A DNA stretch of 64,000 nucleotides from Ralstonia wenshanensis (GTDB lineage: Bacteria; Pseudomonadota; Gammaproteobacteria; Burkholderiales; Burkholderiaceae): positions 2,941,501 to 3,005,500 of the forward strand of contig NZ_CP076413.1 in NCBI RefSeq assembly GCF_021173085.1, given 5' to 3'. The translations under genes and the position numbers were made by a program. Each line of letters opens with the position of its first letter. The first letter of the stretch is position 1. Positions 1 through 9,922 of this stretch are shown here, one piece after another. Under the pieces are notes generated by a model. It worked only from the letters and a program-made list of their open reading frames with translations. It was not told the origin of the DNA and did not search any database.

Positions 1-806
1 ATCAAGACAGCAAACGCGCCCAGCACCCACGCATTCTGCAGCGCGGCTTGCAGCCCCTGCCCGGCCAAACCGGCTGCCACACCCACGGCGGTATAGACGA
101 CGGCCATACCGAGCACGTAAGCCGTCGACACGATTGCTGCACGCGAGCGCGTCGCATGTTCGCCGACCACGATCGCCGACAAGATCGGCAGCATGGGCAG
201 CACGCACGGCGTGAAGGTCAGCAGCAGCCCGAGCCCAAAGAACAACGCCGCAATCGCTCCAAGATTGCCGCTGCCGAGCGTGCTGGCGATGCGGCCGAGG
301 ACATCCCCGGAACTGGCATCGCCACCGCCCGCGGAAGACATGCCCGACAATGAGGCGGCGGGCTCCACCAGGAAACGGCTCTTCATCGGCGGATAGCACA
401 GGCCCTGATCTGCACACCCTTGCGACGTGACGATCAGCGTGAAAGGCGCACTGGCGTTCTGGGCTTTCACACGGAATGCAACGTCATGCCGGTAGGTCTC
501 GACGTCCTTGTTGAACGTCTCGTCAAACTTGACCTTGCCTGCCGGCATGTCAGGGGGTGCCAGCGTGACGGTCGCCGGATCCGCCGCCACCGCGAAGCGC
601 TCGCGATACATGTAGTAGCCGTCGGCAATAGCGAACCTCACTTCGACGGTCTGGCTGTCGACCTGTTTGGCGGCGAAGCGGAATGCCTGCTCGGGTGGCA
701 GGAAATCGTCAGCAGCAAGCGCGCGCATGGGCAGCGTCGCCACTGCGACGAGCAACATCACCAACTGGACGACACGTCGGACGGACGCGAACGGAAAAAG
801 GGTCAT
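1..806 (-). CDS. dsbD: Thiol:disulfide interchange protein DsbD, N-terminal part (cut by window start)
   Basis: DsbD carries electrons from cytoplasmic thioredoxin across the inner membrane to periplasmic oxidoreductases such as DsbC and CcmG. About 268 codons are visible, starting at ATG 804-806. A signal peptide covers roughly residues 10-31. A periplasmic alpha domain follows with the redox pair C131 and C137 (SQGCADQGLCYPP). The transmembrane domain then begins, with the conserved TPCVLPM motif at Cys201. This layout matches the family. The second membrane cysteine and the C-terminal thioredoxin-like domain would lie to the left of the window. It sits 18 bp downstream of cutA on the same strand, the classic cutA-dsbD pairing, so the two are probably cotranscribed. 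Confidence 0.93.
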   Translation of the reverse strand, partial: MTLFPFASVRRVVQLVMLLVAVATLPMRALAADDFLPPEQAFRFAAKQVDSQTVEVRFAIADGYYMYRERFAVAADPATVTLAPPDMPAGKVKFDETFNKDVETYRHDVAFRVKAQNASAPFTLIVTSQGCADQGLCYPPMKSRFLVEPAASLSGMSSAGGGDASSGDVLGRIASTLGSGNLGAIAALFFGLGLLLTFTPCVLPMLPILSAIVVGEHATRSRAAIVSTAYVLGMAVVYTAVGVAAGLAGQGLQAALQNAWVLGAFAVL

Positions 807-824
807 ATCAACGGCACTCGAACA

Positions 825-1163
825 TCAATTGGAAGGCTGGCGCGTTTCGTTGGCCACCCACGCAAGATACGCCGGCAAGCCTGCTGCCACCGGTACAGCG
901 ATGATCTCGGGGACCTCGTACGGATGCGCCTTGCGTAACGCCAGCTCCAACGCCGGGTAGGCTGCGTGCGTGGTCTTGATCAGCAGCGGGATCTCGGCGG
1001 CGTGCTCGATCGCACCATTCCACCAGTACGTCGACGCGCAAGCCGGCAAGCGATTGACGCATGCTGCTGCACGAGATTCCAGCACGACCTTGGTTACGCG
1101 ATCCGCACTATCGGCGTCGGGCAAATTGGTCAGCACGAGCAGTACTTCGGTTCCGGCGGACAT
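825..1163 (-). CDS. cutA: Divalent-cation tolerance protein CutA
   Basis: This is a 112-residue protein of the CutA1 family, small trimeric proteins linked to copper tolerance in E. coli though their exact role is unsettled. The family pattern is clear: an N-terminal LVLTNLPD strand, AACVNRLP, and the C-terminal HPYEVPEIIAVPV signature near residues 80-92. The ATG at 1161-1163 has a GGAG Shine-Dalgarno 5 nt upstream. It lies downstream of the rplQ terminator and directly upstream of dsbD, so a cutA-dsbD transcription unit separate from the ribosomal operon is likely. No unusual features were seen. Confidence 0.93.
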   Translation of the reverse strand: MSAGTEVLLVLTNLPDADSADRVTKVVLESRAAACVNRLPACASTYWWNGAIEHAAEIPLLIKTTHAAYPALELALRKAHPYEVPEIIAVPVAAGLPAYLAWVANETRQPSN

Positions 1164-1211
1164 AGGTACTCCAGGGATGCACGCTGACAGCTAGAACACC
1201 GAAAGCGGGCA

Positions 1212-1241
1212 ACAAAAAAGCCAGGATGCGAATCCTGGCTT
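1212..1241 (-). terminator. Intrinsic terminator after rplQ
   Basis: A perfect 10-bp stem (AAGCCAGGAT with ATCCTGGCTT, 4-nt loop) is followed on the minus strand by a run of six T. It lies 80 bp beyond the rplQ stop and closes the alpha operon before cutA. Confidence 0.9.
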
Positions 1242-1321
1242 CATTGTAATGCGCGCCGCAGCACGCATTCTTGGGCTTGGCCAACGCGACGCCATGTCGC
1301 GCCGGCAAACCTGGGCTGACC

Positions 1322-1720
1322 TTACTCGGCAGCGCCGTCGACTTCCACAGCCTCGGCAACTTCCGGACGGTCGAGCAGCTCGACCAGCGCCATCGGCGCA
1401 TTGTCGCCCTGACGGAAGCCGAACTTCAGGATACGGGTGTAGCCGCCCGGACGGGTCGCGAAACGCGGGCCCAGTTCGTTGAACAGCTTGGTAACCATGT
1501 CGCGATCGCGCAGGCGGGCAAATGCCAGACGGCGGTTGGCGACGGTGTCCTTCTTGGCCAGCGTGATCAGCGGCTCGACAACCTTGCGCAGTTCCTTGGC
1601 CTTCGGCAGCGTGGTCTTGATCAGCTCGTGCTGCAGCAGCGAGTTGGACATGTTGCGCAGCATCGCGAGACGGTGCGACGAGGTGCGGTTCAGTTTCCGC
1701 AAACCATGACGGTGACGCAT
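1322..1720 (-). CDS. rplQ: 50S ribosomal protein L17 (bL17)
   Basis: This 132-residue protein matches L17, a 50S protein near the exit-tunnel opening. The N-terminal [17 protein letters not shown] stretch and the RNMSNSLL and [11 protein letters not shown] segments are family hallmarks. The start is ATG with a GAAGGA ribosome binding site. It is the last gene of the alpha operon (rpsM-rpsK-rpsD-rpoA-rplQ) and is followed by a strong terminator. The 155-bp space before it (1721-1875) holds a repeated ACCGGCCGA motif but no clear promoter. Confidence 0.97.
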   Translation of the reverse strand: MRHRHGLRKLNRTSSHRLAMLRNMSNSLLQHELIKTTLPKAKELRKVVEPLITLAKKDTVANRRLAFARLRDRDMVTKLFNELGPRFATRPGGYTRILKFGFRQGDNAPMALVELLDRPEVAEAVEVDGAAE

Positions 1721-1875
1721 GATGATTCCTTCTTAGGAGTGTTTGACCAGCTCTTCTATCGCCGCCACGTGTACAACGCGGCGTGGCGCGGGCCGGTAGC
1801 CTTAACAATAAGCCACCCAAAACGGAGATGGCGAGAAAACCGGCCGATGCTCACGCACCGGCCGACGATTACGAT

Positions 1876-2856
1876 TTACTTCTCGAGACCTGCGGGCGGC
1901 CAGTTCTCGAGCTTCATGCCGAGCGTCAGGCCACGCGATGCGAGGACTTCCTTGATCTCGTTGAGCGACTTGCGACCCAGGTTCGGGGTCTTGAGCAGTT
2001 CGTTCTCGGTACGTTGGATCAGGTCGCCGATGTAATAGATGTTCTCGGCCTTCAGGCAGTTGGCCGAACGCACCGTCAGTTCCAGGTCGTCGACCGGGCG
2101 CAGCAGGATCGGATCGATCTGCGGCGCACGAGCAGCGGCGGCCTCCGCAGCGCTTTCGGTGCCCTCCAGCGCGGCGAACACCGACAGCTGATCAACCAGG
2201 ATGCGAGCCGACTGGCGAATCGCCTCTTCCGGCGAGATCACGCCGTTGGTCTCGATGTTCATCACCAGTTTGTCGAGGTCGGTACGCTGCTCCACACGTG
2301 CAGACTCCACCGCGTACGACACACGGCGCACCGGTGCGAACGACGCGTCCAGCACGATACGGCCGATAACCTTGCTCGACTCATCGCCAAACTTGCGCAC
2401 GTTGCCCGGCACATAGCCGCGGCCTTGCTCGACCTTCAACTGCAGATCCAGCTTGCCACCGGCCGACAGGTTGGCGATCACGTGACCCGGATTGATGATC
2501 TCGACATCGTGCGGCAGCTCGATATCGGCGGCGGTCACCACACCCTCACCTTCCTTGCGCAGCGACACCGTGACTTCATCACGATTGTGCAGCTTGAACA
2601 CCACGCCCTTCAGGTTCAGCAGCAGGTTGACGACGTCTTCCTGCACGCCATCGATGGTGGAATACTCGTGGACGACCCCAGCGATCGTGACTTCGGTCGG
2701 AGCATAGCCAACCATCGACGACAGCAGCACGCGGCGCAGCGCGTTACCGAGCGTGTGGCCGTAGCCTCGCTCGAACGGTTCCATGACGACCTTCGCGTGA
2801 TGATCGCCAAGCGGCTCAACCGCAATAATTTTGGGCTTCAGGAGTGCTGTTTGCAT
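1876..2856 (-). CDS. rpoA: RNA polymerase alpha subunit
   Basis: The 326-residue alpha subunit assembles RNA polymerase through its N-terminal domain and contacts UP elements and activators through its C-terminal domain. The NTD is recognised by [21 protein letters not shown] (about residues 30-50), which includes the dimerisation and beta-contact region. The CTD carries [23 protein letters not shown] and [13 protein letters not shown], the helix-hairpin-helix DNA-binding part. The length is normal for betaproteobacteria. The start is ATG with an AGGA site 7 nt upstream. It lies between rpsD and rplQ as in most proteobacteria. The 239-bp gap on its 5' side may hold regulatory RNA, but nothing convincing was found. 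Confidence 0.98.
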
Positions 2857-3095
2857 TAGGTTGTCCTATTTCAATACCCTCGGCTCGTTACACCGATAAG
2901 GCTGACGGATTGGACTGGAAAGGTTCCATCGCGGACGTTGCGACGGAAGACGCACATGCCGCAATCGCGTTGCGGCACGTAACGATTCGGATTGGATCGG
3001 CGCCCAAATATCGCAGGCGCGTGAACACAATATCGTTGACGATGAGCGTCCCCAGAAGGCGCACGAGCCCGCACTTTGCAGTACGGGCGTCGTCA

Positions 3096-3719
3096 TTAAC
3101 GCGAATACAGTTCGACGATCAGGCTTTCGTTGATGTCGCCAGCGATATCCGCACGATCCGGGGCTTGCTTGAAGGTGCCTTCCATCTTCTTGGCGTCCAC
3201 GGCAACCCAGATCGGGAAACCAGTCTGCTCGGCCAGCGACAGCGATTCCGCAATACGCACTTGCTTCTTCGACTTTTCGCGGATGGCAATCACGTCGCCC
3301 GACTTGACCTGAGCCGACGGCACGTTCAGAGCTTGGCCGTTCACCAGGATCGCCTTGTGCGACACCAGTTGACGCGCTTCTGCGCGGGTCGAGCCGAAGC
3401 CCATGCGGTAAACGACGTTATCCAGGCGCGATTCCAACAGTTGCAGCAGGGTTTCACCCGTGTTGCCCTTGCGGCGATCGGCTTCGGCGAAGTAACGGCG
3501 GAATTGACGCTCCAGCACGCCATAGATGCGCTTGACCTTCTGCTTTTCACGCAGTTGGTTACCGTAGTCGGAGGTGCGGGCGCCGGAAGTGCGGCCGTGC
3601 TGACCAGGCTTGCTGTCCAGCTTGCACTTGTCGGCGAGCGAGCGGCGTGCGCTCTTCAGGAAAAGGTCAGTACCTTCGCGGCGAGACAGTTTCGCCTTGG
3701 GACCGGTATAGCGTGCCAC
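3096..3719 (-). CDS. rpsD: 30S ribosomal protein S4 (uS4)
   Basis: S4 nucleates assembly of the 30S body and in E. coli represses translation of the alpha operon. The 207-residue product begins [19 protein letters not shown] and contains the S4 RNA-binding domain around residues 95-155 ([30 protein letters not shown]). The start codon is GTG (3717-3719) with AAGGA 7 nt upstream. It is separated from rpsK by a 202-bp gap containing a terminator-like hairpin, so its expression may be partly uncoupled from rpsM-rpsK. Confidence 0.97.
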   Translation of the reverse strand: MARYTGPKAKLSRREGTDLFLKSARRSLADKCKLDSKPGQHGRTSGARTSDYGNQLREKQKVKRIYGVLERQFRRYFAEADRRKGNTGETLLQLLESRLDNVVYRMGFGSTRAEARQLVSHKAILVNGQALNVPSAQVKSGDVIAIREKSKKQVRIAESLSLAEQTGFPIWVAVDAKKMEGTFKQAPDRADIAGDINESLIVELYSR

Positions 3720-3827
3720 GTTATGTTCCTTCGTTATCAGTCATCCGTGGCGCACGGCCGCGGATGGTCCGCCGCTCAGCCCCAACAACGGGACCGCAGC
3801 GAACAGTGGGCTTATGAAAAGACAAAA

Positions 3828-3864
3828 CCCGCCTTCCGGAAAATTCGGAAGACAGGCAAGCGGG
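3828..3864 (-). terminator. Terminator-like hairpin between rpsK and rpsD
   Basis: On the minus strand, CCCGC and CTTCCG (separated by an 8-nt bulge) pair with CGGAAG and GCGGG around a 7-nt loop. A T-rich tract (TTTTGTCTTTTC) follows directly. It sits inside the alpha operon, about 60 bp past the rpsK stop. It could be a partial terminator, an RNase-protecting structure or an attenuator. Confidence 0.5.
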
Positions 3865-3921
3865 CAAGTATAGCACCCGCGGACCAGCCTCGCCAGCAAC
3901 TGGAGAGGCTGGTCGAATCAC

Positions 3922-4323
3922 TTAGATACGACGACGCTTCGGCGGACGGCAGCCGTTGTGCGGCACCGGCGTCACGTCTTCGATCAACTGGATCTTGATA
4001 CCCAGATTGTTCAGTGCACGCACCGCCGACTCACGACCCGGGCCCGGGCCCTTGATGCGCACTTCCAGGTTCTTGATGCCTTGGTCCTGCGCCACGCGGC
4101 CAGCACTCTCGGCTGCCACCTGAGCAGCGAAAGGCGTGGATTTACGCGAGCCCTTGAAGCCTTGGCCACCCGACGTCGCCCACGACAGAGCGTTGCCCTG
4201 ACGGTCGGTGATCGTGATGATCGTGTTGTTGAACGACGCGTGAACGTGCGCGATGCCGTCGGCGACGTTCTTGCGAACCTTCTTGCGCGCGCGCTGGGCG
4301 GCGGTATTCGCTGCTTTTGCCAT
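3922..4323 (-). CDS. rpsK: 30S ribosomal protein S11 (uS11)
   Basis: S11 is a 30S platform protein that contacts mRNA near the E site. The 133-residue product has the family core: [43 protein letters not shown] and the C-terminal [18 protein letters not shown]. The start is ATG at 4321-4323. It is 24 bp downstream of rpsM in the alpha operon. Nothing unusual was seen. Confidence 0.97.
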   Translation of the reverse strand: MAKAANTAAQRARKKVRKNVADGIAHVHASFNNTIITITDRQGNALSWATSGGQGFKGSRKSTPFAAQVAAESAGRVAQDQGIKNLEVRIKGPGPGRESAVRALNNLGIKIQLIEDVTPVPHNGCRPPKRRRI

Positions 4324-4347
4324 AGTTCCTATCCTTTACCCGACGGA

Positions 4348-4713
4348 TTACTTCTTGAGCGCGACGCCGGCCTTGCGCGGACCCTTACGGGTACGGGCAT
4401 TGGTGCGGGTACGCTGACCACGCATCGGCAGGCCCTTGCGATGGCGCACGCCACGGTAGCAGCCCAGATCCATCAGGCGCTTGATGTTCATCGTCGTTTC
4501 ACGGCGCAGGTCGCCTTCGACGAGGAACTTCTCGATTTCCTTACGCAGCGCGTCCTGGTCCGGATCCGTCAGGTCCTTGACCTTCTTGTCGGTCGGGATA
4601 CCAGTAGCCTCGCAAATCTTCTGAGCGCGCGAGCGGCCGATACCGTAGATCGCCGTCAGGCCAATCACGGTATGTTTGTGGTTGGGGATGTTGACCCCTG
4701 CGATACGTGCCAT
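4348..4713 (-). CDS. rpsM: 30S ribosomal protein S13 (uS13)
   Basis: S13 lies in the 30S head and bridges to the 50S subunit and the P-site tRNA. The 121-residue product starts [14 protein letters not shown] and contains the helix-two-turn-helix motif around [16 protein letters not shown]. It ends in the basic tail [18 protein letters not shown] that contacts tRNA. It is the first gene of the alpha operon, 21 bp after rpmJ, so spc and alpha genes are probably read through together. Confidence 0.97.
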
Positions 4714-4734
4714 TCGTCAATCCTCTTTGCGAAA

Positions 4735-4851
4735 TTAGCCTTGGCGCTGCTTATGACGCGGGTCCGACGAGCAGATCACACGCACCACGCCCTTGCGCTT
4801 GATGATTTTGCAGTTGCGGCAAATGCGCTTAACAGAAGCCAGCACTTTCAT
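4735..4851 (-). CDS. rpmJ: 50S ribosomal protein L36 (bL36), zinc-binding type
   Basis: This 38-codon gene encodes L36, which begins [15 protein letters not shown]. The zinc ligands C11, C14, C27 and H33 are all present, so this is the metal-binding form. It lies between infA and rpsM, the standard position at the end of the spc block. The ATG is at 4849-4851 and the TAA at 4735-4737. Confidence 0.95.
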   Translation of the reverse strand: MKVLASVKRICRNCKIIKRKGVVRVICSSDPRHKQRQG

Positions 4852-4881
4852 GATTTTCCTCTTCCTTCAATTCCAGTCCGC

Positions 4882-5100
4882 TCACTTCGCCCGGAATACG
4901 ATGCGCGCGCGGGACAGATCATACGGGGTCAATTCGACCGTCACCTTGTCCCCGGGCAAGATGCGGATGTAATGCATGCGCATCTTGCCGGAAATATGGC
5001 CTAACACTACGTGGCCGTTCTCTAGCTTGACGCGAAACGTTGCGTTGGGGAGGTTTTCCAGCACCTCGCCCTGCATCTGGATCACGTCATCTTTAGCCAT
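4882..5100 (-). CDS. infA: Translation initiation factor IF-1
   Basis: IF-1 blocks the ribosomal A site during initiation. The 72-residue protein is the usual length and shows the S1-like OB fold: [20 protein letters not shown], then [13 protein letters not shown] and the C-terminal [12 protein letters not shown]. It is located between secY and rpmJ as in many betaproteobacteria and Gram-positives, unlike the isolated infA of E. coli. Spacing to secY is 26 bp. Confidence 0.97.
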   Translation of the reverse strand: MAKDDVIQMQGEVLENLPNATFRVKLENGHVVLGHISGKMRMHYIRILPGDKVTVELTPYDLSRARIVFRAK

Positions 5101-5126
5101 GTCCCTTCAGGTTCGTGCGATCACTC

Positions 5127-6473
5127 CTAGCGGAGCGTCAGGTTTCCCTTGAAATTCGCCTTCTTCATCAAAGACTCGTACTGCTGAGACATCACGTAGG
5201 ACTGCACTTGCGCCATGAAGTCCATCGTGACGACCACGATGATCAACAGGGACGTCCCACCGAAGTAGAACGGCACATTCCAACGCAGCACCAAGAACTC
5301 TGGCAACAGACACACCAGCGTGATGTAGATCGCACCCGCCAGGGTCAAACGCACCAGAATCTTGTCGATATACCGCGTGGTTTGCTCGCCCGGACGGATG
5401 CCCGGGATGAACGCACCACTCTTCTTCAAGTTATCCGCCACTTCGCGGCTGTTATAGACCAGCGCGGTGTAGAAGAAACAGAAGAAGATGATCGCCGCTG
5501 CATACAGCAGGATGTACACCGGCTGACCCGGCGACAGCGTTGCTGCCAGATCCTTGACGACCCGTGCGACCGGATTCGTCGAGTTACCGGCTGTAAACCA
5601 GCCCGCGATCGTAGCTGGGAACAGAATGATCGACGATGCAAAGATCGGCGGAATCACCCCAGCCATATTCAACTTCAGCGGCAGATGCGACGACTGTCCG
5701 CCATAAATCTTGTTACCAACTTGCCGCTTGGCGTAGTTGACGAGGATCTTGCGCTGGCCGCGTTCAATGAACACGACCACAAACGTCACCGCACCGATAA
5801 TCGCCACCACCAGGATCGCTGAGAAAATCCCCATCGAACCCGTACGCACCAGCTCGAACAACCCGCCGATCGCGTTGGGGAGGCCCGCAGCAATTCCGCC
5901 AAAAATGATGATCGAGATCCCGTTGCCCAGACCGCGCTCGGTGATCTGCTCACCCAGCCACATCAAGAACATCGTGCCCGTCACCAGCGTAATCACTGCG
6001 GTGGCCCGGAACATCAGACCCGGATCCAGTACCAGACCCGGCTGCGCTTCAAGCGCCACTGCAATCCCCAGCGCCTGGAACGTTGCCAGGACGACCGTAC
6101 CGTAGCGCGTGTACTGCGTAATCTTGCGCTGGCCGGCTTGGCCTTCCTTCTTCAACGATTCCAGCTGCGGCAGCACGATCGTCAGCAGCTGCATGATGAT
6201 CGACGCCGAGATGTACGGCATGATCCCCAGCGCAAACACCGTGAAACGCGACAGCGCGCCGCCGGAGAACAGGTTGAACATCCCAAGGATGCCACCCGAC
6301 TGCCGTTGGAAAAGCTGCGCCAGTTGATCCGGGTCGATGCCAGGCACAGGAATGTGCGCGCCGATCCGATACACCAGCAGTGCCAGAACCAGGAACACCA
6401 GCCGACGGCGAAGATCGCCGTACTTGGCCGTGTTCTTGGCCTGGGCCATCACATTAGGTTTCGCCGTGGCCAA
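5127..6473 (-). CDS. secY: Preprotein translocase subunit SecY
   Basis: SecY forms the protein-conducting channel of the Sec translocon in the inner membrane, with SecE and SecG. The 448-residue product has ten hydrophobic helices. Family motifs include the plug-region [20 protein letters not shown], and [29 protein letters not shown] in cytoplasmic loop C5. The first codon is taken as TTG at 6471-6473 because a GGAG site lies 7 nt upstream. The ATG at 6447-6449 (440 residues) has no such site but cannot be excluded. The gene follows rplO in the spc operon. Confidence 0.96.
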   Translation of the reverse strand: MATAKPNVMAQAKNTAKYGDLRRRLVFLVLALLVYRIGAHIPVPGIDPDQLAQLFQRQSGGILGMFNLFSGGALSRFTVFALGIMPYISASIIMQLLTIVLPQLESLKKEGQAGQRKITQYTRYGTVVLATFQALGIAVALEAQPGLVLDPGLMFRATAVITLVTGTMFLMWLGEQITERGLGNGISIIIFGGIAAGLPNAIGGLFELVRTGSMGIFSAILVVAIIGAVTFVVVFIERGQRKILVNYAKRQVGNKIYGGQSSHLPLKLNMAGVIPPIFASSIILFPATIAGWFTAGNSTNPVARVVKDLAATLSPGQPVYILLYAAAIIFFCFFYTALVYNSREVADNLKKSGAFIPGIRPGEQTTRYIDKILVRLTLAGAIYITLVCLLPEFLVLRWNVPFYFGGTSLLIIVVVTMDFMAQVQSYVMSQQYESLMKKANFKGNLTLR

Positions 6474-6506
6474 ACGGATGCTCCGTCAGTGTGAAACAGC
6501 AGGCTA

Positions 6507-6938
6507 TTAGGCCAGCGAGCCACCAGCTGCTTCGATTGCGGCTTTCGCCCCAGCCGTCGCGCCGATACCCTTCAGAGTGACCTTCTTATCGATTTCACCC
6601 GACAAGATCACCTTGGCGCTCTTGACCATCTCGCCAACGAGGCCAGCTTGCTTCAGGGACAGCAGATCGATTTCCTCGATCGGCAGGCCCGCGAGGTCGC
6701 CCAGACGCACTTCAGCGGTGAATTCCTTGGTCAGCGAGGTAAAACCACGCTTGGGCAGACGACGATGCAGGGGCATCTGGCCGCCTTCGAAGCCGACCTT
6801 GTGGAAACCACCCGAACGCGACTTCTGACCTTTGTGACCACGACCAGCCGTCTTGCCCAGGCCCGAACCAATACCGCGACCAACGCGGCGCTTGGCGTGC
6901 TTGGAGCCGGCTGCCGGCTTCAGGTTATTCAGTTGCAT
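6507..6938 (-). CDS. rplO: 50S ribosomal protein L15 (uL15)
   Basis: L15 is a late-assembly 50S protein with a long basic N-terminal extension. The 143-residue product starts [18 protein letters not shown], followed by the glycine-rich [24 protein letters not shown] region. A globular C-terminal domain contains [16 protein letters not shown]. It is 18 bp downstream of rpmD and 33 bp upstream of secY. Ordinary. Confidence 0.97.
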   Translation of the reverse strand: MQLNNLKPAAGSKHAKRRVGRGIGSGLGKTAGRGHKGQKSRSGGFHKVGFEGGQMPLHRRLPKRGFTSLTKEFTAEVRLGDLAGLPIEEIDLLSLKQAGLVGEMVKSAKVILSGEIDKKVTLKGIGATAGAKAAIEAAGGSLA

Positions 6939-6956
6939 GTTCTTCTCCGTCTTGCC

Positions 6957-7139
6957 TTAGCCGATGACCTTGACCAGGTAGGACACCTTGTTGATCATGC
7001 CGCGCACTGCGGGCGTGTCCTGCAATTCGGACACCGAGTTCATGCGGCGCAGGCCCAGGCCGCGCACCGTTGCGCGGTGGTCTTCGCGCGTACCGATCAG
7101 GCTGCGCACGAGTTGGACTTTCACGGTTTTCTGCGACAT
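6957..7139 (-). CDS. rpmD: 50S ribosomal protein L30 (uL30)
   Basis: L30 is a small 50S protein, here 60 residues beginning [17 protein letters not shown] and containing [20 protein letters not shown]. The ATG at 7137-7139 is preferred over an in-frame GTG three codons upstream because the AGGTG ribosome binding site overlaps that GTG and is correctly spaced for the ATG. It lies between rpsE and rplO in the spc operon. Confidence 0.95.
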   Translation of the reverse strand: MSQKTVKVQLVRSLIGTREDHRATVRGLGLRRMNSVSELQDTPAVRGMINKVSYLVKVIG

Positions 7140-7161
7140 ATCGTTCACCTATCCCTTCGGC

Positions 7162-7680
7162 TTAGCCGAGGATCTCTTCGACCGACTTGCCACGCTTGGC
7201 GGCAACTTCGGCCGGGGTGCTCATCTTGCGCAGGCCATCCAGCGTTGCGCGCACCATGTTGTAAGGATTGGTCGAACCGTGCGACTTGGTCACGATGTTC
7301 GTCACGCCCATCACTTCGAAGATCGCGCGCATCGGACCACCGGCGATCACGCCAGTACCGTCCTTCGCGGGCATCATCTGCACCTTTGCGGCGCCATGCT
7401 TGCCAACCACTTCGTGCTGCAGCGTACCGTTCTTCAGCGGGACCTTGACCATCTTGCGACGGGCTTCGTCCATTGCCTTCTGCACGGCCACAGGGACTTC
7501 CTTAGCCTTACCCTTGCCCATACCGATACGGCCGTCGCCGTCGCCGACCACAGTCAGAGCAGCGAAACCGAGAATCCGGCCGCCCTTGACCACCTTGGTC
7601 ACACGGTTGACCGCGATCATCTTCTCGCGAAGACCGTCGTCGCGTTCGTCCCCTTGGACCTTAGGTTGAATTTTTGCCAT
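7162..7680 (-). CDS. rpsE: 30S ribosomal protein S5 (uS5)
   Basis: S5 helps secure decoding accuracy and mRNA unwinding at the entry channel. The 172-residue protein has the double-stranded-RNA-binding-like N domain with [34 protein letters not shown] at about residues 30-65, and a C-terminal domain with [18 protein letters not shown]. The loop where spectinomycin-resistance changes occur in E. coli looks wild type. It is 21 bp downstream of rplR. Confidence 0.97.
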
Positions 7681-7701
7681 GACGATATCCTCTATGCCGG
7701 C

Positions 7702-8058
7702 TTAGAACTTCAGGCCAGCTTCGCGTGCCGCGTCGGCCAGAGCCTTCACGCGACCGTGATAACGGAAACCCGAGCGATCGAACGCCACGGCTTCGATGCC
7801 GGCAGCCTTCGCCTTCTCAGCGATACGCTTACCCACCAGGGTGGCAGCAGCGGTGTTGCCACCGTTGCCGTTCAGTTCCTTGCGGACTTCGGCTTCCGCC
7901 GTCGAGGCCGAAGCCAGGACCTTGGTGCCATCTTCCGAGAAGACCTGCGCATAAATGTGCAGGTTCGTACGGTGCACAGCCAGACGGGCGACGCTCAGTT
8001 CCGCAATTTTCAGGCGGGTCTGACGTGCACGGCGCAGACGCGAGTCATTTTTGTTCAT
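7702..8058 (-). CDS. rplR: 50S ribosomal protein L18 (uL18)
   Basis: L18 binds 5S rRNA in the central protuberance. The 118-residue protein starts [17 protein letters not shown] and contains [16 protein letters not shown] and the C-terminal [26 protein letters not shown], all typical. The ATG at 8056-8058 is preferred over a codon three triplets upstream because it matches the family N terminus. It is followed 21 bp later by rpsE. Confidence 0.96.
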   Translation of the reverse strand: MNKNDSRLRRARQTRLKIAELSVARLAVHRTNLHIYAQVFSEDGTKVLASASTAEAEVRKELNGNGGNTAAATLVGKRIAEKAKAAGIEAVAFDRSGFRYHGRVKALADAAREAGLKF

Positions 8059-8069
8059 GATGTGCACCC

Positions 8070-8603
8070 TTACTTCTTCTTGGTTTCCTTCAGGATCACA
8101 CGCTCATCGGCGTAGCGCACACCCTTGCCCTTGTAGGGCTCCGGCGGACGATAACCACGCACTTCAGCGGCGACCTGACCAACTTTTTGCTTGTCCGAAC
8201 CCTTGATGATGATCTCGGTCTGCGTCGGCGTTTCCGCCTTCACGCCTTCCGGCATCTCATGGATCACGTCGTGCGAGAAACCGAGTTGCAGCTTCAGAGC
8301 AGTGCCCTGAACCGATGCACGGTAACCCACGCCGACCAGGTTCAGCTTGCGCTCGAAGCCCGTCGTCACACCCTTGACCATGTTGGCCGTCAGGGCGCGC
8401 ATCGTACCTTGCAGCGCATTGGCTTCACGCGACTCATCTGCCGGCGCGAACGTGATCGTGCCGTTGTCGGTGTTGACCTTGACAAGCGAGTGAATCGGCT
8501 GCGTCAGAGTGCCCAGCGGGCCCTTAACGGTCAGCAGACCACCTGCGAAATTGACTTCTGCGCCCTTGGGCAGCGCGATGGGAGCCTTACCTACGCGAGA
8601 CAT
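8070..8603 (-). CDS. rplF: 50S ribosomal protein L6 (uL6)
   Basis: L6 lies near the sarcin-ricin loop and the elongation-factor binding site. The 177-residue product begins [17 protein letters not shown] and ends with the conserved [23 protein letters not shown]. Two repeated alpha-beta domains are expected and fit the length. It sits between rpsH and rplR. Ordinary. Confidence 0.97.
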   Translation of the reverse strand: MSRVGKAPIALPKGAEVNFAGGLLTVKGPLGTLTQPIHSLVKVNTDNGTITFAPADESREANALQGTMRALTANMVKGVTTGFERKLNLVGVGYRASVQGTALKLQLGFSHDVIHEMPEGVKAETPTQTEIIIKGSDKQKVGQVAAEVRGYRPPEPYKGKGVRYADERVILKETKKK

Positions 8604-8615
8604 GGTTCCCCTCCC

Positions 8616-9011
8616 TTAGGCGACGTAGCAAATGACTTCGCCACCGACACCGGTTGCGCGGGCGCGGCGGTCCGTCATCAGACCCTGGGGGGTCGAGATG
8701 ATGGCGACACCCAGGCCGTTCATCACTTGCGGGATTTCATTACGGCCCTTGTACACACGCAGACCAGGCTTCGAGACGCGCTCCAGGCGCTCGATGACCG
8801 GACGGCCAGCGTAGTACTTCAGACCAATCGTCAGCGTGGACTTGCCACCCTGCTCGGTCACGGCGAATTCGTCGATGTAGCCTTCGTCCTTCAGGACTTT
8901 GGCGATTGCCACCTTCAGCTTCGACGACGGCATGACCACCGACGCTTTTTCCACCGCTTGCGCGTTGCGGATACGCGTCAGCATATCGGCGATCGGATCG
9001 CTCATGCTCAT
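8616..9011 (-). CDS. rpsH: 30S ribosomal protein S8 (uS8)
   Basis: S8 binds the central domain of 16S rRNA and in E. coli is the translational repressor of the spc operon. The 131-residue product has [16 protein letters not shown] at the N terminus and [26 protein letters not shown] at the C terminus. The ATG at 9009-9011 has AGGAG 7 nt upstream. A second ATG two codons downstream is also possible. Confidence 0.97.
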   Translation of the reverse strand: MSMSDPIADMLTRIRNAQAVEKASVVMPSSKLKVAIAKVLKDEGYIDEFAVTEQGGKSTLTIGLKYYAGRPVIERLERVSKPGLRVYKGRNEIPQVMNGLGVAIISTPQGLMTDRRARATGVGGEVICYVA

Positions 9012-9038
9012 ACTGTTTCTCCTGTAGCCTGTGCGTGA

Positions 9039-9344
9039 TTACCAGCTGGCTTTCGTCAGACCCGGGATCTCGCCCTTGAAGGCGATCTCGCGGAGCTTGT
9101 TACGCGCCAGGCCGAACTTACGGAACGTACCGCGGGGACGACCGGTGATCGAGCAGCGGTTGCGCTGACGAGTCGGATTTGCATTGCGCGGCAGCGCTTG
9201 CAACTTCAGACGCGCTTCGTAGCGCTCTTCTTCCGACTTGCTTTGGTCGGCCACGATGGCTTCGAGAGCGGCGCGCTTCTCAGCGTACTTGGCCACGAGC
9301 TTGGCACGCTTCTTCTCGCGTTCGATCAGAGACAATTTAGCCAC
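9039..9344 (-). CDS. rpsN: 30S ribosomal protein S14 (uS14), zinc-independent type
   Basis: S14 sits in the 30S head. The 101-residue length and the single-cysteine C-terminal segment ([27 protein letters not shown]) show the long form without the CxxC zinc site of the short paralogue. It lies between rplE and rpsH, its usual spc position. Confidence 0.97.
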   Translation of the reverse strand: MAKLSLIEREKKRAKLVAKYAEKRAALEAIVADQSKSEEERYEARLKLQALPRNANPTRQRNRCSITGRPRGTFRKFGLARNKLREIAFKGEIPGLTKASW

Positions 9345-9353
9345 GGTAACCCC

Positions 9354-9896
9354 TTAATTACGGAACGGGAACTTGAACGCGTTGAGGAGCGCCTTCGCTT
9401 CCTCGTCGTTCTTCGCAGTCGTCGTGATGCTGATATTCAGACCACGGAGTGCGTCGATCTTGTCGTATTCAATCTCGGGGAAAATGATCTGCTCTTTCAC
9501 ACCGATGTTGTAGTTGCCACGACCATCGAACGCCTTGCCGGACACACCACGGAAGTCGCGCACGCGGGGCAGCGACACAGTGATGAAGCGATCCAGGAAT
9601 TCGTACATACGTTGGCCACGCAGCGTGACCATCGTGCCGATCGGGTAACCCTGGCGGATCTTGAAGCCGGCGATAGCCTTGCGGGCCTTCGTCACGATGG
9701 GCTTCTGGCCAGCGATCTTGATCAGGTCGCCCGTGGCGTGCTCAATGACTTTCTTGTCATTGATGGCTTCGCCAAGACCCATGTTCAGGGTGATCTTGGT
9801 GATGCGCGGCACTTCCATGACGGACTTGTAACCAAACTGCTTGATCAGTTCGGGCACAACCTTCTCTTTGTAAAACTCTTGCAGACGTGCAGTCAT
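9354..9896 (-). CDS. rplE: 50S ribosomal protein L5 (uL5)
   Basis: L5 binds 5S rRNA and forms a bridge to S13. The 180-residue protein begins [17 protein letters not shown] and contains [16 protein letters not shown] and [23 protein letters not shown]. The ATG at 9894-9896 has a GAGGAG site upstream. In-frame extension to 9926 lacks support. It is 26 bp downstream of rplX. Confidence 0.97.
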   Translation of the reverse strand: MTARLQEFYKEKVVPELIKQFGYKSVMEVPRITKITLNMGLGEAINDKKVIEHATGDLIKIAGQKPIVTKARKAIAGFKIRQGYPIGTMVTLRGQRMYEFLDRFITVSLPRVRDFRGVSGKAFDGRGNYNIGVKEQIIFPEIEYDKIDALRGLNISITTTAKNDEEAKALLNAFKFPFRN

Positions 9897-9922
9897 GCTC
9901 AACTCCTCTCTATTGCCCAGAA

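Noticed and set aside
1846-1875. Repeated ACCGGCCGA between rplQ and rpoA as a terminator
   Set aside because: The copies are mainly direct repeats, any fold is weak, and no T-run follows on the minus strand.
1783-2859. Long open frame on the plus strand opposite rpoA, and similar plus-strand frames opposite rpoB, rpoC, yfaS and the tuf genes
   Set aside because: They are His/Arg/Leu-rich shadows of highly biased coding sequence on the other strand, with no ribosome binding sites or family motifs.
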